The notes under the pieces are model-generated. The model was not told the DNA's origin and searched no databases. It saw nothing but the letters and a program-made list of their open reading frames with translations. Position numbers and translations under genes: made by a program. Of a DNA stretch of 39,614 bases, positions 23,745 through 31,507 are shown one piece after another. The stretch is from Xanthomonas dyei (GTDB taxonomy: Bacteria > Pseudomonadota > Gammaproteobacteria > Xanthomonadales > Xanthomonadaceae): assembly GCF_002939865.1 (NCBI RefSeq), contig NZ_MDEE01000040.1, positions 1 through 39,614 of the forward strand, in the 5' to 3' direction. Position 1 is the stretch's first letter. Every line of letters begins with the position of its first letter.

Positions 23745-24812
23745 GTGGCGGTGACTGGCAAACGCGGATGTCTGGCCGTGCTGGGCACGGCATTGCTGCT
23801 CGTAGCGCTGCTGGCGATTGCCGCGCTGGTGGCATGGCGGCATTACCTGCACTTCGCGCAGACGCCGGTGAGCGCCACGGCGCCCAGCGTGGTGATCGGG
23901 CCGGGCGATTCGCTCAGGGTCGCCTTGCGCAAATTGCGCGAGGCCGGCATCGCGCAAGGCACCGATCTGGAATGGCAGCTGCTGGCACGTCAGGTCGATG
24001 CGGCCGGCAAACTCAAGGTGGGCGAGTACGCATTGACGCCGGCCCTGTCGCCGCGCGAACTGCTCGGTCGCATGCGCCAGGGCCGGGTGATCCAGTACCG
24101 CTTCACCATTGTGGAGGGCTGGAATTTCCGTCAGCTGCGCGCCGCGCTGGCCACCGCCACGCCGTTGCAGCAGACCATCGGCACGCTGGATGACGCCGCA
24201 TTGATGGCGCGGCTGGGTTTCGCCAACCAGCACCCGGAAGGCCGCTTCCTGCCGGAGACCTATCTGTATCAACGCGGCGACAGCGATCTGGACGTGCTCA
24301 AGCGCGCCCACGCAGCAATGGACACCGCGCTGGCGCAGGCCTGGGAGCAGCGCGCCGCCAACGTGCCGCTGACCTCGCCGGAGCAGGCGCTGATCCTGGC
24401 GTCCATCATCGAAAAGGAAACCGCGCTGGGCAGCGAGCGGCCGTTGATCGCCGGGGTGTTCCTGCGCCGCCTGCAGTTGGGCATGAAGTTGCAGACCGAC
24501 CCCACCGTGATCTACGGCATCGGCAGCAGCTACGACGGCAACATCCGCCGCCGCGACCTGACCACCGATACCCCGTACAACACCTACACCCGCACCGGCC
24601 TGACCCCCACACCGATCGCCATGCCCGGCCGCGAGGCGCTGCTGGCTGCAGTGCGCCCGGCCCCCGGCGATGCGCTGTATTTCGTCGCCGTTGGCGACGG
24701 CACCGGCGCGCATGCGTTTTCGGCCACGTTGGCCGAACATAACGCGGCAGTGGCGCGCTACCTGCAGCGTCGCCGCCTGCCGAACATGCCGCCACCGGAG
24801 CCCACGCCATGA
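23745..24812 (+). CDS. mltG: Endolytic transglycosylase MltG (YceG)
   Basis: MltG is an inner-membrane lytic transglycosylase that ends glycan strand growth. The product is about 355 aa from GTG 23745; GTG 23739 or 23751 are also possible, with GAGG at 23736-23739. One N-terminal membrane helix (LGTALLLVALLAIAALVAWR) is followed by a LysM-like region and the YceG core: VEGWNFRQLRAAL, PEGRFLPETYLYQRGDSDLD, the catalytic Glu in LASIIEKETALGSERPLIAG, TDPTVIYGIGSSYDGNIRR and the PTPIAMPGREALLAAV block. Its last four bases overlap holB (ATGA). tmk, which lies between mltG and holB in E. coli, is absent. Confidence 0.94.
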   Translation: MAVTGKRGCLAVLGTALLLVALLAIAALVAWRHYLHFAQTPVSATAPSVVIGPGDSLRVALRKLREAGIAQGTDLEWQLLARQVDAAGKLKVGEYALTPALSPRELLGRMRQGRVIQYRFTIVEGWNFRQLRAALATATPLQQTIGTLDDAALMARLGFANQHPEGRFLPETYLYQRGDSDLDVLKRAHAAMDTALAQAWEQRAANVPLTSPEQALILASIIEKETALGSERPLIAGVFLRRLQLGMKLQTDPTVIYGIGSSYDGNIRRRDLTTDTPYNTYTRTGLTPTPIAMPGREALLAAVRPAPGDALYFVAVGDGTGAHAFSATLAEHNAAVARYLQRRRLPNMPPPEPTP

Positions 24813-25768
24813 CCGCCGCGTTTTCGCCCTGGCAGCAACGCGCCTTCGACCAGACCGTGGCGGCGCTGGATGCTGGCCGGCTCGGACACGGGTTGCTGAT
24901 CTGCGGACCGGAAGGGTTGGGCAAGCGCGGCGTGGCACTGGCGCTGGCCGAGCACGTGCTGGCCAGCTCACCGGACCCGGCGTTGGCGCAGCGCACGCGG
25001 CAGCTGATCGCCGCCGGCACCCATCCGGATCTGCAGCTGATCTCGTTCATTCCCAATCGCACCGGCGACAAGCTGCGCACGGAAATCGTCATCGAGCAGG
25101 TGCGCGAGGTGTCGCAAAAGCTGTCGCTGACGCCGCAGTACGGCATCGCCCAGGTGGTGATCGTCGACCCGGCCGATGCGATCAATCGCGCCGCCTGCAA
25201 TGCCTTGCTCAAGACCCTGGAAGAGCCTTCGCCAGGCCGCTACCTGTGGCTGATCAGCGCGCAGCCGGCGCGTTTGCCGGCCACCATCCGCAGCCGCTGC
25301 CAGCGCCTGGAATTCAAGCTGCCGCCCGCGCATGAAGCGCTGGCCTGGTTGCTGGCACAGGGCGTCAGCGAGCGGGCGGCACAGGAAGCGCTGGACGCTG
25401 CACGCGGCCACCCCGGGCTGGCCGCACAGTGGTTGCGCGAGGATGGCCTGACGGTGCGTCGCGCGGTGGCGCAGGACCTGGAGCAGATCGCCAGCGGCCG
25501 CGCCGGTGCGGTGGATGTTGCGCAGCGCTGGACCAACGACGGCCAGGCCGATCAGCGGTTGCGGCATGCCGCCGACCTGGCATTGGCGCAGGCCTCGGCT
25601 GGCTTGACCGATCCATCGCGGTTGCACAAGCTGGCGACCTGGTTCGACGCCGCCAATCGCACACGCGATCTGCTGCGCACCACCGTCCGCGCCGACCTGG
25701 CAGTGACGGAATTGCTGCTGGCCTGGCGCGATGGAGCGCACCAGACACGTTCTAGGGGAACTCGATGA
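24809..25768 (+). CDS. holB: DNA polymerase III subunit delta'
   Basis: HolB is the stator subunit of the clamp loader that works with DnaX. It is 319 aa, with the start overlapping mltG and the end overlapping the PilZ gene (both ATGA). Visible are HGLLICGPEGLGKRGVALAL (a degenerate P-loop with no Ser/Thr after GK), [40 protein letters not shown] and the TIRSRCQRLEF motif that supplies the SRC arginine finger. The zinc-binding Cys cluster of E. coli delta' is missing: the matching stretch reads SSPDPALAQRTRQLIAAGTH. Function as clamp-loader subunit is nonetheless well supported. Confidence 0.94.
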   Translation: MTAAFSPWQQRAFDQTVAALDAGRLGHGLLICGPEGLGKRGVALALAEHVLASSPDPALAQRTRQLIAAGTHPDLQLISFIPNRTGDKLRTEIVIEQVREVSQKLSLTPQYGIAQVVIVDPADAINRAACNALLKTLEEPSPGRYLWLISAQPARLPATIRSRCQRLEFKLPPAHEALAWLLAQGVSERAAQEALDAARGHPGLAAQWLREDGLTVRRAVAQDLEQIASGRAGAVDVAQRWTNDGQADQRLRHAADLALAQASAGLTDPSRLHKLATWFDAANRTRDLLRTTVRADLAVTELLLAWRDGAHQTRSRGTR

Positions 25769-26118
25769 GTGCAATGAATGCACGCCAAGGCATTTTGTCG
25801 CTGGCGTTGAAAGACAAGCCGGCGCTCTACGGCGCGTACATGCCGTTCGTGAAAGGCGGCGGCATCTTCGTGCCCACGCCCAAGCGCTACATGCTGGGCG
25901 ATGAAGTTTTCCTGCTGCTGACCCTGCCCGATTCCAGCGAGCGCCTGCCGGTGGCCGGCAAGGTGATCTGGACCACGCCTGCGGGCGCGCAGGGCAACCG
26001 CGCCGCGGGCATCGGCGTGCAGTTTCCGGACGGCCCGGAAGGCGAGGCGGTGCGCAACAAGATCGAAACCCTGCTGGCCGGCCTGACCACCTCGGACAAG
26101 CCGACGCATACGATGTGA
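25765..26118 (+). CDS. pilZ: Non-canonical PilZ domain protein (type IV pilus)
   Basis: This 117-aa PilZ-fold protein contains GAYMPFVKGGGIFVPTPKRY, then LGDEVFLLLTLPDSSERLPV and AGKVIWTTP with AAGIGVQFPD. The RxxxR motif that binds cyclic-di-GMP is absent, as in the Xanthomonas/Pseudomonas PilZ proteins needed for type IV pilus assembly. The Xanthomonas member has been reported to bridge FimX and the PilB ATPase. The start overlaps the holB stop (ATGA), and holB-pilZ linkage is common in these bacteria. It is the last gene of the pabB-mltG-holB-pilZ unit. Confidence 0.93.
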   Translation: MSAMNARQGILSLALKDKPALYGAYMPFVKGGGIFVPTPKRYMLGDEVFLLLTLPDSSERLPVAGKVIWTTPAGAQGNRAAGIGVQFPDGPEGEAVRNKIETLLAGLTTSDKPTHTM

Positions 26119-26392
26119 TGCGGTTGTTGTTGGGCATGCGGCCGGCCGCCGCACAACTGCAGCGGCAGGGCTGCCACTGATTGCAGTGCGCTGACTGCGG
26201 TGTAGGTGAGACTCCTGCCAGGTGGGAATGAGCCATCAGGCGCCAGGCAAGTGATCGGCTTTGCGATACGGCCAGGCAGTTAACGTGCGTGATGCCGGGT
26301 CGAGAGGGGCAGCGCCGCCGGCTGACGAGAGGAAGCCGGCGTCTGCAAACTGCCGCGGTTTCAGTAGGCATCCACCGGGGCGAACGCGGCTG
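26119..26392. other. Intergenic stretch before tRNA-Val
   Basis: I see no gene here. A 12-bp palindrome GCGGCCGGCCGC lies shortly after the pilZ stop, without a T-run. The right end merges into the tRNA promoter. Confidence 0.5.
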
Positions 26393-26420
26393 TTGACGAT
26401 TGCTGCGGCTGCCCTATAAT
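26393..26420 (+). promoter_or_regulatory. Near-consensus sigma-70 promoter of tRNA-Val
   Basis: TTGACG (26393-26398) and a perfect TATAAT (26415-26420) are 16 bp apart. The tRNA begins 17 bases after the -10 element. Confidence 0.88.
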
Positions 26421-26437
26421 GTGCGGCTCGCGTCACC

Positions 26438-26512
26438 GGGCGGTTAGCTCAGCGGTAGAGCATTGCCTTCACACGGCAAGGGTCACAAGTTCGAACCTTG
26501 TACCGCCCACCA
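26438..26512 (+). tRNA. tRNA-Val(CAC)
   Basis: The 75-nt gene has acceptor GGGCGGT pairing with ACCGCCC, then A and an encoded CCA. The D-arm is TAGCTCAGCGGTAGAGCA. The anticodon stem TTGCC/GGCAA encloses TTCACAC, giving anticodon CAC (codon GUG). The T-arm contains GTTCGAACC. Confidence 0.95.
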
Positions 26513-26530
26513 TGAATTCAGCGTCAGATG

Positions 26531-26555
26531 AAAACCGGCGAAAGCCGGTTTTTTT
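26531..26555 (+). terminator. Intrinsic terminator of tRNA-Val
   Basis: AAAACCGGC (26531-26539) pairs with GCCGGTTTT around a GAAA tetraloop, and the T-run continues to 26555. Confidence 0.9.
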
Positions 26556-26938
26556 CTTTGCCGCAGTGTCGTAGCGACTGCATGGATGGGTGATGCGATA
26601 GCGCCGCAGTCCTCATTCTTATGCAGCACTCGGCAGCCACTGCCACTCACTCAGCGGCATGCGTGTTGTGCGGTGGTTCGCGTTGGCGCGAGACATCGCG
26701 ATGTCGCGTTTCTTGCGCGTTCGATCAGGACTGGCCATCTGCATGGCTTGGACGCTGCGGTTAATCGATTGCACCAGTGATGAATCCGTGTGCCAGGGTC
26801 GCTGTCTCACACTTGGTAGTGACGCTGCATTGCATTTCGAGAAGCGGTGCACGTAAGCACTTTTCGCTAGGGTCGGTGCCTTGCGAGCTCGACAGGGACT
26901 TGCCATCCTGCAAAGCCCCGGATCGAGATGGAGTGGCG
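26556..26938. other. Intergenic stretch upstream of the small lipoprotein
   Basis: I find no convincing gene. It holds a 14-bp perfect palindrome GACATCGCGATGTC at 26692-26705, which could be an operator. In-frame extension of the lipoprotein gene back to 26777 is possible but would bury its signal peptide. Confidence 0.45.
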
Positions 26939-27265
26939 ATGAAGACGCTGCTTGGAAGTGCGCTGGTTGCGATGTTGCTGTTGGCCGGGTGCGCGCGCGA
27001 TGTTGGCGAGCAGTACGTGGGCAAGTGGGTCAATGTGAAGTCGCAGAAGAATGTGCTGAGCATCGAGCACAATGGCGAAAGCTTCATCATTCGCGATACC
27101 ACGCCGGAGCTGTTCGGTAGTGGCGTGAGGACCCGAAATTATCCGGCGCTGCTGACCAAGGGTGTGCTGCAGGTGTCCAGCGGCAGCGGTACGGTCAATT
27201 ATGCGATCGACGAGGCGACAGGCCGTCTGAGCACGGGCGATACCGAGTACACGCGGATCAAGTAA
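26939..27265 (+). CDS. Small predicted lipoprotein of unknown function
   Basis: The 108-aa product starts MKTLLGSALVAMLLLAGC, a clear lipoprotein signal with the lipidated Cys at residue 18. The mature part (VGEQYVGKWVNVKSQKNVLS, then IEHNGESFIIRDTTPELF and TGRLSTGDTEYTRIK) looks like a small beta-rich domain. I do not recognise a named family. The ATG at 26939 is chosen because it places the signal peptide at the N-terminus; a GGAG lies a few bases upstream. The gene stands alone between tRNA-Val and prpR. Confidence 0.75.
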   Translation: MKTLLGSALVAMLLLAGCARDVGEQYVGKWVNVKSQKNVLSIEHNGESFIIRDTTPELFGSGVRTRNYPALLTKGVLQVSSGSGTVNYAIDEATGRLSTGDTEYTRIK

Positions 27266-27402
27266 TCGCCGTATCGACGCGTGCGTGCTGATTGTCGCGC
27301 TCAGCCGCGTGTCGTGCATGCTGCATGCTGCATGCAGCGGGGCATCATGTACGGCGTTGCCCCTGTCCAACCTGGGCTGAAAGCCGAGCTAACGTGCGGT
27401 GT

Positions 27403-29001
27403 TCAACGCTGTGGCGCCATCGCCTGTGCCTGCATCCAGCGCCACAAGGTGGTGCGCGAAACGCCGAGTGCTTGAGCGGCGAGGGTACGGTTGCCGTTGG
27501 CGCGTTCCAGTGCCGTGCGCACCGCTGCGGCGGTGAGTTGCAGGCGCGATGCGGCAAGCTCGGTGTGCGCATGCGGTGCAGGGTCGCTGACGTGTGCGTC
27601 GAACAGTTCCGGCGCCCAGCGTTGCAGTTGTTCCAGGCTCAGGTGGTCGTGCGCGTGTGACTTCCAGTGAATGCATAAGCGTTCAACCAGGTTGCGTAGT
27701 TCGCGCACGTTGCCCGGCCATGCATGCTGCTGCAGCCGGTGCAGCGCTGCGGGCGACAATGGCGATGCAATGCTGCCCAGTTGCTGAAAGTAATGCGTCA
27801 GCAGCATCGCAATGTCGTCGGGGCGGTGGCGTAACGGCGGCAGTGCGATGCGTAGTGCGTTCAAGCGATAGAACAGGTCGCGGCGAAAGCGCCCTTGCTC
27901 GACCAGGGAATGCAGATCCTGCAGGCTTGCTGCTATCACGCGCACATCCACGGCAATTGGCACGGTGGCGCCGACGCGCAGCACTTCGCGTTCTTCCAGT
28001 ACGCGCAGCAAGCGCGTCTGTAGCGGCATCGGCAATTCGCCGATTTCGTCGAGAAACAACGTGCCTTCCTGCGCGGCTTCGATCAGGCCGGTGTGGCCGC
28101 CGCGGCGTGCGCCGGTGAAAGCTCCATCGCTGTAGCCGAACAATTCCGCTTCCAGCAGCGATTCGGTGATGGCGCCGCAATTGATCGCGACAAAGCGGCC
28201 ACGCCGGCGACTACCGGCATGCAGTTGTCGGGCGACCAACTCCTTACCGGTCCCGGTCTGGCCGCTGATCAACACGGTGCCCGCGTGCGGCGCATACAGC
28301 TGCACCAGCTCGCGGACGTGCACCATTGCTGCGTCGTCGCCGAGCAGCGCGTCGCTGCGGCGTGTCCGTCGTGCGTTGCTGCGGGCGGTTGGGCGTTCCT
28401 GGCTGGAAGCAGTGCCTAATGCGATGGCGTTTTCCAGTGCGTGACGGACCGAATCTGCCGAATACAGCAGCACACCAGGCAGGCCGGCCTGTTCGGCGAA
28501 ATCGATCGCCATGCCGGTACCCACGATGACCTGGATACCGCCGGCACGCAGGTCGGCAATGCAGTCGCGCGCGTCCTCGGCAGTGACGAAGCGGCGGTGT
28601 TCGATGTCCAGGTCGAAGCTGCGCTGGAAGGCGTGGAACGAGGGAACGTCGCTGGCATGGGTCACCACGCCGATGCGCGGTGCGATGCGGCGCGCACGCG
28701 CCAACGCTTCCATGAGGTCGAAGCCGGTGGCCTGGATCGGCGCCAGCGGCAGCGCAAGCCGGCTGCGCAGGTAGGCGGCGTTGGAGCCGCCAGCGACCAA
28801 GACATCGCAGCGCTCGCGGCGCAGGCGCTGGCCGATGACGTCCACGGCGTCGGCAAAGCCAAGGTTGATCTGCTCGATCCGCGCGCGCTGGTCGAATTCG
28901 GGGATGACATCGGCAAGCAGGCCGGTCAGCCGCGACACGCTGACGGTCCAGATCACCGGCGGCGATGTGTCTGCCGGGTCGGCGGGGGAGGGGTTACGCA
29001 T
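27403..29001 (-). CDS. prpR: Sigma-54-dependent propionate catabolism activator PrpR
   Basis: The product is 532 aa from ATG 29001 ([20 protein letters not shown]); ATG 29031 is an alternative. Residues about 16-195 form a PrpR_N sensor domain (family ligand: 2-methylcitrate). The AAA+ domain has Walker A GQTGTGKE (247-254), the sigma-54 contact loop GAFTGA (293-298) and Walker B LFLDEI (315-320). A Fis-type helix-turn-helix ends the protein ([20 protein letters not shown]). It is divergent from prpB-prpC-acnD-prpF, and a -24/-12 promoter faces those genes, so it is their likely activator. Longer upstream frames would cross that promoter and are rejected. Confidence 0.94.
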   Translation of the reverse strand: MRNPSPADPADTSPPVIWTVSVSRLTGLLADVIPEFDQRARIEQINLGFADAVDVIGQRLRRERCDVLVAGGSNAAYLRSRLALPLAPIQATGFDLMEALARARRIAPRIGVVTHASDVPSFHAFQRSFDLDIEHRRFVTAEDARDCIADLRAGGIQVIVGTGMAIDFAEQAGLPGVLLYSADSVRHALENAIALGTASSQERPTARSNARRTRRSDALLGDDAAMVHVRELVQLYAPHAGTVLISGQTGTGKELVARQLHAGSRRRGRFVAINCGAITESLLEAELFGYSDGAFTGARRGGHTGLIEAAQEGTLFLDEIGELPMPLQTRLLRVLEEREVLRVGATVPIAVDVRVIAASLQDLHSLVEQGRFRRDLFYRLNALRIALPPLRHRPDDIAMLLTHYFQQLGSIASPLSPAALHRLQQHAWPGNVRELRNLVERLCIHWKSHAHDHLSLEQLQRWAPELFDAHVSDPAPHAHTELAASRLQLTAAAVRTALERANGNRTLAAQALGVSRTTLWRWMQAQAMAPQR

Positions 29002-29042
29002 CGACGTTGGCGTGTTCCATAAGTGTTTCATGTTGCGCCAGG

Positions 29043-29060
29043 CGTTGCATATTCGCAACG
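29043..29060. promoter_or_regulatory. Inverted repeat in the prpR-prpB gap, candidate PrpR operator
   Basis: CGTTGC (29043-29048) and GCAACG (29055-29060) flank ATATTC. A related half-site, GTTGCG, lies at 29032-29037. The repeat sits about 40-60 bases upstream of the -24 element, near where a sigma-54 activator could bind, and close to prpR's own start. Confidence 0.5.
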
Positions 29061-29098
29061 ATTCGCTGACGGTGGTCAGTGAAATCAAGTGCTTGCGA

Positions 29099-29115
29099 TT
29101 GGCATGGCATTTGCG
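29099..29115 (+). promoter_or_regulatory. Sigma-54 (-24/-12) promoter of prpB operon
   Basis: The sequence TTGGCATGGCATTTGCG matches the TTGGCACG-N4-TTGC pattern. The invariant GG (29101-29102) and GC (29113-29114) are exactly 10 bp apart. The predicted transcript start is near 29126, 21 bases before prpB. Confidence 0.85.
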
Positions 29116-29146
29116 GGTTGTCCAGCATCCCATCCCAGGAATCGCC

Positions 29147-30043
29147 ATGACGTCCTCGCCCATTTCTTCCGCCGGTACCCGCTTCCGCGCGGCGCTGGCC
29201 GCCGAGTCGCCGCTGCAGGTCATCGGTGCGATCAATGCCAACCATGCGCTGCTGGCCCAGCGTGCCGGGTATCAGGCCATCTATCTCTCGGGCGGCGGCG
29301 TGGCGGCGGGTTCGTTGGGGCTGCCGGATCTGGGCATCAATACGTTGGAAGATGTGCTGATCGATGTGCGCCGCATTACCGATGTATGCGGGTTGCCGCT
29401 GCTGGTGGACGTGGACACCGGCTTCGGGCCGAGCGCGTTCAACATCGAGCGCACCATCAAATCGCTGATCAAGGCGGGCGCGGCCGGTTGCCATATCGAA
29501 GACCAGGTCGGCGCCAAGCGCTGCGGGCATCGGCCGGGCAAGGAGATCGTCAGTCAGGGCGAGATGGTGGACCGGGTCAAGGCGGCGGCCGATGCCAAGA
29601 CCGACCCGGCGTTCTTTTTGATCGCACGGACCGATGCCATCCAGATGGAAGGCGTGGACGCGGCGATCGAGCGCGCCATCGCCTGCGTGGAAGCGGGCGC
29701 CGACGGCATCTTTGCCGAGGCCGCCTACGACCTGGACACCTACAAGCGCTTTGTCGATGCGGTGGGCGTGCCGGTGCTAGCCAACATCACCGAGTTCGGC
29801 AAGACACCGCTGTTTACGCGCGACCAACTGGCCGCTGCCGGTGTGGCGATCCAGTTGTTTCCGCTGTCGGCATTTCGTGCGGCCAACAAGGCCGCCGAGG
29901 ATGTGTATACCGCGATCCGGCGCGATGGCCATCAACAAGCAGTTCTGGAAACCATGCAGACGCGCGAAGAACTCTACGAACGCATCGGCTACCACGACTA
30001 CGAACAACGCCTGGATGCACTGTTTGCACGCAAAGGCGCATGA
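29147..30043 (+). CDS. prpB: 2-methylisocitrate lyase
   Basis: PrpB cleaves 2-methylisocitrate to pyruvate and succinate, the last step of the methylcitrate cycle. The product is 298 aa from ATG 29147 ([20 protein letters not shown]), with AGGA six bases upstream. The metal-site block LVDVDTGFG has D88 and D90, and E118 lies in CHIEDQ. The catalytic loop is [13 protein letters not shown] with C126. The longer in-frame start at 28781 would run through the promoter and prpR and is rejected. It is the first gene of the prp operon. Confidence 0.96.
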   Translation: MTSSPISSAGTRFRAALAAESPLQVIGAINANHALLAQRAGYQAIYLSGGGVAAGSLGLPDLGINTLEDVLIDVRRITDVCGLPLLVDVDTGFGPSAFNIERTIKSLIKAGAAGCHIEDQVGAKRCGHRPGKEIVSQGEMVDRVKAAADAKTDPAFFLIARTDAIQMEGVDAAIERAIACVEAGADGIFAEAAYDLDTYKRFVDAVGVPVLANITEFGKTPLFTRDQLAAAGVAIQLFPLSAFRAANKAAEDVYTAIRRDGHQQAVLETMQTREELYERIGYHDYEQRLDALFARKGA

Positions 30044-30115
30044 TCGCCGCTTGCTGCGTCCACCTGGTCACTCCTCCGTGACACCGCAACACGCCACCGC
30101 TTGGGAGCTCATCGC

Positions 30116-31270
30116 ATGAACGACACCACCATTCCCGGTTTCAAGCCGAAAAAATCCGTTGCCCTGTCCGGCACTGCTGCAGGCAACACCGCGCTGTGCA
30201 CCGTGGGGCGCAGCGGCAACGATCTGCACTATCGCGGTTACGACATTCTGGATCTGGCAACCACCAGCGAGTTCGAGGAAATTGCGTACCTGCTGGTGCA
30301 CGGCAAGCTGCCCAATAGCGGCGAATTGCGCGGTTACAAGGCCAAGTTGCGGTCGCTGCGTGGCGTGCCGGCCGCCGTGAAAGCGGCGCTGGAGCAACTG
30401 CCGCCGTCGGCGCACCCGATGGATGTGATGCGCACCGGCGTCTCGGTGCTGGGCTGCCTGCAGCCGGAAAAGGACGACCATAACCATCCGGGCGCGCGCG
30501 ACATCGCCGACAAGCTGATGGCGTCGTTGGGCTCGATGCTGCTGTATTGGTATCACTACAGCCACAACGGCAAGCGCATCGAAGTGGAAACCGATGACGA
30601 TTCGATCGGCGGGCATTTCCTGCATCTGCTGCACGGGTTTGCGCCCAAGGAGTCGTGGGTGCGTGCGATGCACACCAGCCTGATCCTGTATGCCGAGCAT
30701 GAATTCAACGCCTCCACGTTCGCATGCCGGGTGATTGCCGGTACCGGCAGCGATATGTACAGCGCCATCGCCGGTGGCATCGGCGCGCTGCGCGGACCCA
30801 AGCACGGCGGCGCCAACGAAGTGGCCTTCGAAATACAGAAGCGCTACGACACCCCGGATGAAGCGGAAGCCGATATCAAGGCACGTGTGGAGCGCAAGGA
30901 AGTGGTGATCGGCTTCGGCCACCCGGTGTACACGGTGTCCGACCCGCGTAACAAGGTGATCAAGGACGTGGCGCGCGAGCTGTCCGATGCGCAGGGCAGC
31001 CGCAAGATGTACGACATCGCCGAGCGCCTGGAAACGGTGATGTGGGATATCAAGAAGATGTTCCCCAACCTGGATTGGTTCAGTGCGGTGAGCTACCACA
31101 TGATCGGTGTGCCGACGGCGATGTTTACGCCGCTGTTCGTGCTGGCGCGCACGGCCGGTTGGAGCGCGCACATCATCGAGCAGCGCGTGGACGGCAAGAT
31201 CATTCGCCCGTCGGCTAATTACACCGGGCCGGAAGATCAGGTCTTCGTGCCGTTGGACCAGCGCGCCTGA
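30116..31270 (+). CDS. prpC: 2-methylcitrate synthase
   Basis: PrpC condenses propionyl-CoA with oxaloacetate. The 384-aa product is a citrate synthase-fold enzyme of the short methylcitrate type. Seen are [20 protein letters not shown], then [10 protein letters not shown], the first catalytic His in [14 protein letters not shown], the [16 protein letters not shown] block, the [13 protein letters not shown] block with the substrate-binding His, and [11 protein letters not shown] near the C-terminus. A GGGAG ribosome binding site lies about 8 bases before the ATG. It follows prpB by 72 bases. Confidence 0.96.
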   Translation: MNDTTIPGFKPKKSVALSGTAAGNTALCTVGRSGNDLHYRGYDILDLATTSEFEEIAYLLVHGKLPNSGELRGYKAKLRSLRGVPAAVKAALEQLPPSAHPMDVMRTGVSVLGCLQPEKDDHNHPGARDIADKLMASLGSMLLYWYHYSHNGKRIEVETDDDSIGGHFLHLLHGFAPKESWVRAMHTSLILYAEHEFNASTFACRVIAGTGSDMYSAIAGGIGALRGPKHGGANEVAFEIQKRYDTPDEAEADIKARVERKEVVIGFGHPVYTVSDPRNKVIKDVARELSDAQGSRKMYDIAERLETVMWDIKKMFPNLDWFSAVSYHMIGVPTAMFTPLFVLARTAGWSAHIIEQRVDGKIIRPSANYTGPEDQVFVPLDQRA

Positions 31271-31334
31271 CTGTGTGGGCGGCGCTGGCCCTCATCCGCC
31301 CTTCGGGCACCTTCTCCCGCTTGCGGGAGAAGGG
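31271..31334 (+). repeat. Intergenic hairpin repeat after prpC
   Basis: The text CCCTCATCCGCCCTTCGGGC then ACCTTCTCCCGCTTGCGGGA resembles a proteobacterial intergenic repeat. It holds a near-perfect hairpin, CCTTCTCCCGC (31310-31320) with GCGGGAGAAGG (31323-31333). There is no T-run, so it may stabilise mRNA or attenuate rather than terminate. Confidence 0.6.
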
Positions 31335-31480
31335 CACCGCAACCGCACCGCAACCGCACCGCAGTAGCAGCGGTGCCGGACAGTAGCGCCGCAACCGCAA
31401 CGCAATAGCAGCACCGCAACCGCAACGCGATTGCAGTACCGCAACCGCACCGCAATAGCAGTACCGCAACCGCAAGAAAC
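31335..31480 (+). repeat. ACCGCAACCGCA minisatellite upstream of acnD
   Basis: A roughly 25-bp unit, best written ACCGCAACCGCA then ACGCAATAGCAGC, is repeated three times in full with small changes (31388-31462), and partial units lie on both sides. The unit itself is built from ACCGCA hexamers. A single copy recurs at the 3' end of acnD (34134-34149). Confidence 0.85.
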
Positions 31481-31507
31481 CTCGCCCGCCTTGTGATATC
31501 GCCAGCC

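Noticed and set aside
22338..24971. Very long minus-strand open frame (877 codons) opposite pabB-mltG
   Set aside because: It is an antisense shadow of well-recognised plus-strand genes in GC-rich DNA. Its translation is rich in His, Arg and Gln with no family motif.
27310..27340. Tandem CATGCTG repeats after the small lipoprotein gene
   Set aside because: There are only three short units and no symmetry beyond GCATGC, so chance is a sufficient explanation.
31335..31480. CRISPR-like direct repeats
   Set aside because: The units are adjacent without unique spacers and are built from a hexamer. No cas genes are nearby, so it is a minisatellite.
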